In this document: positions 57,516 to 64,000 of the stretch, piece by piece
How positions within the stretch are numbered: position 1 is the first letter of the stretch
How the letters are laid out: every line of letters begins with the position of its first letter
Notes under the pieces: generated by a model
Databases searched by the model: none
The model's input: only the letters and a program-made list of their open reading frames with translations
What the model was told of the DNA's origin: nothing
NCBI GenBank assembly: GCA_015680685.1
Contig: MNCI01010074.1
Coordinates: forward strand, 105,657-169,656
Reading direction: 5' to 3'
Length of the DNA: 64,000 bases
Origin: Gnetum montanum
Lineage: Eukaryota; Streptophyta; Gnetopsida; Gnetales; Gnetaceae
Translations under genes and position numbers: made by a program

Positions 57516-59439
57516 GTCCCAATATTTTCAACATGCAAGGATCCCCATCTTCCATTTATTAATTCTAGCCATGCTCAATCGTTTAGTTATGAGGGGCACC
57601 CTCTATTCTAACAACACAGAATTAATAAATGTTTTTTTGTTTCTTTAATTTTTCAACTTTTTGTTTTCTAGTTTTTCATCCTTTTAATTTATTTTTTTAT
57701 CTTTTTGTCTTTTTATCTTTTTATGAGTAATCTCGTCCATGAATAAAACACTCATGTGGCTCGTTGGTTGAGGTGTTGTTCTATGCTATTAAGTCTCGGT
57801 GATCAATTATTTGGACAATGAGCCCATTACACCCGCTCATCCATTCTACAAATAAGAGGTTTTGTTTGGGGGTACAGTGATATTTTTGACATTCTTGAAA
57901 CTTAAAAATTAATTTTGTGTTCATTGTACCTAGAATGAAGAAGGATGGACCAAGAGGGAATGATTAGGGTATGACATCAAGGGGACTTGCAGATTCTCTT
58001 TGGTGACGTCTGTGGGAGTTATCATGCAACGTGGTTGTACTAAGATCCTTGTAGATCTAATGAAAAATGGAAGTAAGAGTAATCAAAAGGGCACTCAAAA
58101 ATCAAATGTTGTTCTAGGGGGTTCCACTAGAAAGACATGCACCCATGCCTGAAGGTTGGTGATTTCTCTGGATTCAGTGATGAAAACGAAAAAGAAGAAG
58201 AAGAAAAATAAAGTGCCACAAAACAAAAGTCACTCCTTCCTTGAACAAAACACCAAGTGATCGTATGCCTAGTTGTTTTGGTACTCTCATAGTCACTCAT
58301 CATGGGATGAAACAATGCGGTGTCACTGATTTGAGGAATGGACTTGCTTCTAATCTTGGAACGATGGGTTAATGACACGTTAATCATGCTTTACATGTAG
58401 GATTCGTTGTGCCCTAAGTCAGTTACCTCACATCCCAATCTCTGCAATCCCTTCTCTGATTCATTCCATCTTACTATTCATGTATTTGTGACTCGTGTCT
58501 TCTATAGCATTGCATTCATACCTCATCATGGTGGTATTTACATGTGTGTGTTTTGTGGAGTTGGTAGAGATTACATTTAATCCTTCTAATGCCTATGGAC
58601 ACTTTAAGTGTGGTTACACAAGGGCATTATAGGTTGGAACCTGCTTTGGGGAGGACCCACTTGTGTAATTTTTGTTGTAATCTTCACTGAGAGCATAGCT
58701 CACACACACAATTTCTTATCCTCAGCTTAATTTTTCAATTGATATTTGTTCCCTTATTACTATCCCTCTGATTCAATGTTCCTATGAATCATCACATAGC
58801 CTTTTTCTCTACCATCCAAGGTCCTTATTGATAAATTCCACACCATCATAATTTTCGTGCCTTCAGAACCAATTGAATTACCCTAGAACCCTATAACAAT
58901 TGTCCAGATGTCCTTAGTTTACATCGTTTAATTTCAAAAGAAATATTAAAAATTTGGTACATTCTCTAAGTGCCCTAACTTTGATGAAAATATATATACG
59001 TGACCTCCCCGCAACACTTACGATCATTTTCCACTATTCACGTGGGGGATTTTTTCAAATTTTTTCTTTCTCTTATGACTTGCGATTGTGAGACCCTTGC
59101 TTTTATACCTATATCTCACTCGTTGGTACTTCGATTTTCATTCCATCTGAACCTACTTGAACCCAGAGTGTTTAGCTTAGTCATGGGGGAGGGGCACTCA
59201 CCGAATAGCACATAACTTTGTTTTGATTTTTTTTTTGAAATTCATCATTTCCCAAAGGACATCTTTAAGGGTAATTAGTTCTAAAATCTTTCGGGGACTC
59301 AATACTATAATCTTTCAGGGACATGTTCGTCCAATAATTAACATCACATGGAAATAAATTAAATCTATTAAGGCAAGCAGTAAGGTATAGCCTAACTTTG
59401 GTAACAACCTTACTAACGATTGGTCCCGTGTGATTGCAA
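57516..59439 (+). other. R6 non-coding spacer
   Basis: Pyrimidine-rich start, then sequence shared with R1 2064-3398. No polymerase motif in any frame that I can read. The piece near 58136 (cacccatgcctgaaggt) recalls, reversed, the R4 spacer at 43663. Confidence 0.65.
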
Positions 59440-60880
59440 ATGGCCCCGAAATGTGAACAACAAGAAGGTCCTGCTCAAGATGTGATCGAACAATCTCAGA
59501 GAGGTGGAAGACAAGACCCTATCAGACAACACGCAGAATAGGAGGAATAATCATTCAGCGTTCATCAAGAAGATCCTCCTACTGTATGGTTTGGGCAGGC
59601 AGAAGCAGGAGATACCCTCTCTGAAAGCGGTGCCTGGTACTTAGGGGAAACATACCAATTTTGGCACAATAATAAAGAAGGCACCATGGTTAACATTTGT
59701 GGTATGACTATTGATTTCTCTGTCCAAGCCATTTCATAAGTATTAAACCTTCCGAATACAAGGCCAAAGGTTGCTCAGAACCAGCTGGACACTTTCAGAA
59801 CCGAGCAACTTAATAAACTATTGATAGAGAATAAAAGGGTGGTGAAGGAAAAAGAGAGGGCTGAATGGGCTACCTCTATGGCACAAGTGCAAACTCACAT
59901 GCACGCCAAGGCACTCAAGGCCTTAGAAGAGGAGAACAAGTAGTTGGTTGCAGATAACCTTCGGTTGACCACAGTAGAGCAGCAAAAGAATGTTCTTGAT
60001 GAACACTTTCATCATCTACGAGAACAATTCATTCGTGTCAACTGAGATGTAAGCCATTTAGCCAAAGAAAACCAAACCCTCTCAATGGAGGAGGTACGCG
60101 CTATTCACCAAAAATTAGCAATTAAGATAGGCACGTGGCAGAATGAGGCTAAACGACATGAGAAGCTGAAGGAGCACTTCCGGGATCAGGTGGGGATGTA
60201 CAAACAAATCCTGGAGAAGGAGATCCATATGGCCAAGGCTCAAATCAACACTATCAATGCCCAAAAAACTGATTGGAGGGCCATATTGGACACCTACGCC
60301 TTCACCCACCAAGCGGAAGTTAAGAACCGGGACCTGCAGATCCAAGAATTGATAGAGTACATGGAGTTGGCAAACCTCAGATATGCCAACCTTGTCATTT
60401 TAACAGCAAGGCGCCCGAGAATAGAGCTCGAATAGCAAGTAGCTTCCACCCATATTAAATATGAAGAAGAATTTGCAGAATGCAAGAAGCTAACAGAAAA
60501 ACTAAACGTTGCAAATTCTGAACTTGTGGTGGTAAAAGTAAGCTACCAAGAACAAAAATATGTTGCAATCAACTTGGCTCAACAACTAATAGATCTTCAT
60601 GAATACAAAGACAAATCCAGAGCCTATGAGGAGGAACAACGGGTGTTCGTGGCGTGGTGTGTTAAAGCCAACCAAATGTTCCCGCAACTACCCTATCCGT
60701 GAAAGGTGCCGACTCTGTCAAACATCGAAACATTAGCATGGATGGCATAAGACCCTCGGACCAAAGAGGAGAAACTCCAGGCCATACTTCAATGCCATCA
60801 AATCCCAAGACTTGGAACACAAGAAAAGGGAAAGACACCTATGGAGGAGGCCACCGCCACCAGGAACTACATGAGTTCCA
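59440..60880 (+). pseudogene. ORF2 of R6, coiled-coil protein
   Basis: From ATG 59440: MAPKCEQQEGPAQD, a short N-terminal part with WYLGETYQFWHNNKEGTMVN that matches the domain start in R4 ORF2, then, after a deletion of the domain middle, about 350 codons of heptad-like helix (QLNKLLIENKRVVKEKERAE; 60085-60435 HEKLKEHFRDQVGMYKQILE), ending with EEEQRVFVAWCVKANQMFPQ and a Pro/Thr tail. About six stops, essentially one frame. No membrane segment. The function is unknown; persistence in elements that lost pol suggests a role in the particle or in mobilisation. Confidence 0.7.
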
Positions 60881-61050
60881 CTAATTTTGTAATCATAGGG
60901 TTTTCTTGTGTGTTGTGTCTAAATTTTGTTTAATTCTCCACTATGACATGAATAAATTTCTAGTTAGTCAATAATCCCATACCTATCCACTGTGTATTCA
61001 ATTGATCTTTTTCCTCACTTTCTTTGACTCGAGGACAAGTTGTTATTCAG

Positions 61051-61062
61051 TAAGGGGGGGTA
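61051..61062 (+). promoter_or_regulatory. R6 polypurine tract
   Basis: taaggggggg followed by ta and the LTR: primer for plus-strand DNA synthesis. The upstream gactcgaggacaagttgttattcag is shared in variant form with R1, R5 and (reversed) R4. Confidence 0.85.
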
Positions 61063-61973
61063 TGATGAAGTGTTAATCAATCGATGCATCGACTGGGCCA
61101 CATATACGCGGCCCCGTATACGTGGCCCCATCGACGCCGCGGCCGCGTTTACGTGTTGCTACGTCGACGGGGCACCGTTTACGCAGCCGCCTACCCCAGG
61201 CTATAAATAAGAGGGCCCTCCGCCTCATTTAGGAATCCTTTTGTCATTTGTAGCTAGACTCTTTCAGTTTGTTTCCATAGAAGTTAGATTATTTTCCTAG
61301 TGCATGCCTGCAGTGTGATGTTTGTAATTGTACGACACCTTTATTCAAGTGTGACGTACTTGGACGCGCACATGACCGAAAATAAAGATCGAGATTACTT
61401 CATCATTGTAGCATTCACTTAGTTTTAATTGTCTAGTTTAATTGTTAATTGTTATTGTTATTTATAGCTTTCTTAGTTAATATTGATTACTTTCTTAGTT
61501 AATATTTATTTATCATCATTTACTATTCCTGTTGTTAAATGCCAAATGAGTACGACTTAATCACGAGCATTTAAGTGTGACTACTTGGTAACCCAGCAGC
61601 GTACCTAGGATCTGCGCTTGGTAATCCGAGTAGTAGTCATGCACGAAGTCCAAGATGTGTACAGATGTTTAAGGAACGGATGTTCATCACACTTAGGCTA
61701 GCTTAGACTCATTTCCTATTGCTCATTAGTTTAATCAAGATTATCCTCCATCGTCTCTAGGAGTAGCATTAACTTAGGATCACATCATATGCCTCACTCT
61801 GGACTAAATCATATGTGACAAAGCCAATACTAGTCTAGGTGGGAAGACAGCGAACTGCGATCAACGTGTAACGATATAGATACCACAACTAGCCTGTCCG
61901 CGGAATTTGACCAGATCGTGCGTGAATGCTCGTATTCGTATGGTTGGGCGTAGGGATACCTAGCCACTCATCA
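61063..61973 (+). mobile_element. R6 3' LTR
   Basis: 911 bp, TGATGAAG...CTCATCA. The GC-rich U3 has repeated tatacgcggcc / cgtttacg motifs (61100-61190) and the TATA box ctataaataag at 61201-61211. R-U5 has the cttggtaatccgagtag repeat and the conserved end of the family. Confidence 0.92.
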
Positions 61974-62209
61974 CTCATCTATATGAGTATATACCACTTT
62001 ACACTCCTGTGGGACTAACAATTTGACATCTTCATGCCTATGAGAAGAAGAAGACATTTTGAAAAACAAATAAAATTATCAATGTGCTTAGTAGGTATTT
62101 GTTGTGTGAAAGTGATGTTGACCTTGAGTTCATCCAACGATATAAATAATATTCACTAATCCTATATAGTGCACATGTCAACAAACAAAGTCCATGGTAA
62201 CGACACTAA
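61974..62209 (-). other. R4 5' leader and primer-binding site
   Basis: Aligns to the R3 leader 30672-30904 (gagtatatacca, gagaagaagaa, cactaatcctatatagtgcac). TCCATGGTAACGACACTA at 62191-62208 is a decayed tRNA-Asp site, six mismatches, most of them transitions. R6 interrupts the leader on its left. Confidence 0.8.
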
Positions 62210-63085
62210 TGATGAGTGGTGAGGTACCCCTATCCCCAACCATACAAATCACAAAGTGTTCACACGTGATCGAGTCAAATTCTGTGGACTTTATAGTTTT
62301 TGGTGCACTAGTCTTTAGGAAGTGAACCTTGCCCTAAGGTAGTTCATTGTGTTCATGATTACACTTGTGAAGTACAAAGGTATGGTTAAGTGAAATCGAG
62401 GCATATGATTTTTGTCATTTTATGTTTTGAGTGCTTAAAGAGAGAGAGAGAGAGAGTAATTTAATAACTAATCTAAATTAACTAACTAACTAGTCTCTAA
62501 CTAATCCTAACATAAGCATTAGTTCCCACTTTCTGTACATGTCCTGAACCCACGTATCCACTACTGGGTTACCAAGCACTACGCTACTAGGCGTACCAAG
62601 CGATAAGACTGTTAGGATTACTAAGTGAATACATGTTACACTCGAAGTAATTGTACTTATGTATTTAATCTATCTAGCTTATTTTACTTAATTATCTTAA
62701 TAGCTTAATTACTGGAAAATATTGAATAACTGATTGAAAACATTAAATGCATAAATGAAATATTTAATCTATCCAGACTGCTACAAGGATTATTAGAAAT
62801 CTCATCTTTATTGCCGCACACACTATCGTGCTCAAGTACAACAATGCTTGAATAAAGATCTGCACACTCAATGACTCCTACTGTAGGCACTTGAGAGAAA
62901 TATTCTAACTTTCAAATAAACAAACTGCAAGAGCTCCACTACTACTAAAAACTCATTGGTATAAATGCAGCTTGTGAGTGTGTATTTATAGCCAAAAAGT
63001 GGACCCTATGTTGACAGGGCCTTGTCGACGCATCATTGCATGCGTTGAGAAGGCCTCGTCGACACAACCAAATCGTGACTCATCA
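62210..63085 (-). mobile_element. R4 5' LTR
   Basis: 876 bp, TGATGAG...CTCATCA, next to the decayed primer site. Contains a (GA)n tract near 62437-62456 and the ctgggttaccaag motif. AACAT follows at 63086-63090. Confidence 0.9.
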
Positions 63086-63090
63086 AACAT

Positions 63091-63413
63091 TAACATAGGG
63101 ATCCTTGCATCTAAGTTGTTTATCTTATTATAATAAGAGTGTATGATCAAAATAAGATAAATCATCGTAAAAAACTATGATTCATATTTACTATGATAGT
63201 TGCACATGTTCATGCTTATGACTTTAAGTTCTTTCATTGCTTCTAATTGGAAGTTATATCTTTGAGAGGTAGTCATTTTCAAAATTAGTTATTGTGTGCC
63301 CCTTAACCATATCTTAATCCTAGTAAGAAGATAAATTATCATTAGTTTCTATAACAATTATGTATGACAATAACTACTCTAAATACCTAAAATCATCCCT
63401 AGTAATGGTGCTA
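63091..63413 (-). other. leader and decayed primer-binding site of R7
   Basis: TCCCTAGTAATGGTGCTA at 63396-63413 differs from the tRNA-Asp 3' end by transitions at six positions and precedes an LTR start. The rest of the interval has no coding match. Before R4 inserted, this was contiguous with 38770 and leftwards. Confidence 0.55.
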
Positions 63414-63415
63414 AA

Positions 63416-63729
63416 TGATGAGTGGTAAACAATAAGAATGCCCAACCATATGAGTCTATGAGCATATATATAGATCCTATCATAATTGATGGATGAGATA
63501 GGCTAAATTTCTAGAGTAGTGTACGTAGATTGTAGGTTGTTATCTTCTTGATCATGTCTGTAGTGGGTGTATAAGATATGGTTAAATGTGATTAAGGCAT
63601 ATGATCAATAATGTTATTTGGCCCATAAAAGGATTATCATCATGGGGCTTGATGCTCATCCCACCAAGGTAGGATCTTAGGAGGTTTGGTGAAGAAGTGA
63701 AAGTCTAACCTCTTTTGAGTGATTGCACT
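63416..63729 (-). mobile_element. R7 5' LTR, first part
   Basis: Starts TGATGAGTGGTAAA and aligns weakly to the R4 LTR start (cccaaccatatgag, tatggttaaatg.gatt.aggcatatgat). Interrupted at 63730 by another LTR. Confidence 0.65.
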
Positions 63730-64000
63730 TGATGAGTGGCGAGGTACCCCTACACTCAACCATACAAAACGAGCGTAGCACGCGCGATCCGGTCGAACTC
63801 CGCAGACTAAATGCCTAAACGCTACAAGGAACACTTGGGGTTAATTAATCGTTGTCTTCCCAGACTTACTTGTTGTTGTCACGGTGTATGGTTAAATAAG
63901 TCCGAGGTATATGATTTTTTTGGTCTTTTCTAGTTTATCTCCTATGCTAAAGGGTGAAGGGTTGAGAGACTAAAACTATCTCTAACTACAGCACTAAATC
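63730..64000 (-). mobile_element. LTR inserted in R7, cut by the window end
   Basis: Starts TGATGAGTGGCGAGGTACCC and follows the S1/R5 LTR type (ctacactcaaccata, cgatccggtcgaactccgcag). The flank gcact (63725-63729) is not a primer site, so this is a solo LTR or a 3' LTR. The other end lies beyond the window. Confidence 0.75.

Larger units (their letters stand above)
55227..61973 (+). mobile_element. R6: non-autonomous gypsy element (gag plus ORF2)
   Basis: 5' LTR fragment 55227-55500, PBS 55502-55519, gag 55639-57515, non-coding spacer, ORF2 59440-60880, polypurine tract 61051-61062, full 3' LTR 61063-61973. Same family as R1. It has no protease, RT or integrase. It lies in the gag leader of R4; R4 sequence resumes at 61974 and matches R3 from 30670. 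Confidence 0.9.
38776..63085 (-). mobile_element. R4: Athila-like gypsy element split by R5 and R6, TSD AACAT
   Basis: Bounded by AACAT at 38771-38775 and 63086-63090. The left LTR (38776-39699) and right LTR (62210-63085) align along their length and are closer to each other than to other LTRs here. The interior, read from the right, is PBS, leader, [R6], gag remnant, protease, RT, [R5], RT end, RNase H, integrase, spacer, ORF2, polypurine tract. Removing R5 with one target copy (6,646 bp) and R6 (6,747 bp) leaves about 10.9 kb, a normal length for an Athila-type element. Confidence 0.9.

Noticed and set aside
62430-62460. (GA)n tract as regulatory GAGA element
   Set aside because: Simple repeat of variable length between the two R4 LTRs; no evidence beyond composition.
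1-64000. Intact host genes, tRNA genes, CRISPR arrays, bacterial-type operons
   Set aside because: None seen. All sizeable frames are element-derived or too short, no cloverleaf was found, and the tRNA-Asp-like 18-mers are primer-binding sites beside LTRs.

Overview
This window is land-plant nuclear intergenic DNA. Plant telomere-type AAACCCT repeats, Ty3/gypsy elements of Athila/Tat type primed from tRNA-Asp, a CACTA terminus and a plant-like CCR4 fragment all point that way. The species cannot be named. I see no intact host gene: almost everything recognisable is transposable-element sequence, mostly pseudogenised.

Layout, with names used below. R1 (1-4898, +) is a gag-only gypsy element cut by the window start; its 3' LTR sits in R2. 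R2 (about 4905-10482, -) is a gypsy element of another family, with gag, protease, a second RNase H placed before RT, RT, RNase H and integrase. 10483-12825 is unassigned. R3 (12826-32566, -) is an Athila-like element: ORF2, integrase, RNase H, RT, protease, gag, primer-binding site and 5' LTR (30905-32566). Its LTR holds a solo LTR, S1 (31341-32164, TSD TTGTA). Its body is split by P (16374-24707, +), an array of Penelope-like retroelements: a reverse transcriptase with no recognisable GIY-YIG domain, long direct repeats (pLTRs), short AAACCCT tracts at unit boundaries and hammerhead-ribozyme-like motifs in every pLTR.

32567-38770 holds a CACTA-like end, a decayed gypsy protease fragment, a solo LTR (S2, 35894-36725), an intronless CCR4-like deadenylase pseudogene fragment (36877-37735, -) and a 5S rRNA-like fragment (38329-38395, -).

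38776-63085 is one gypsy element, R4 (-), bounded by a perfect 5-bp duplication AACAT. It is split by two + strand elements: R5 (46545-53185, TSD GATGG, gag-protease only) and R6 (55227-61973, gag plus ORF2, no pol). Removing them leaves about 11 kb ordered 3'LTR-ORF2-IN-RNH-RT-PR-gag remnant-PBS-5'LTR. R4 itself lies beside the primer-binding site of R7 (LTR from 63416), whose LTR contains another LTR from 63730.

How the parts relate: R3 and R4 could once have supplied polymerase functions. R1, R5 and R6 share their LTR ends, tRNA-Asp primer site, polypurine context and gag type but lack polymerase, so they look like non-autonomous partners mobilised in trans. The P array has the same logic: one RT-coding unit flanked by short units with matching pLTRs. 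Most damage is C-to-T or G-to-A, as expected of methylated, silenced repeats.
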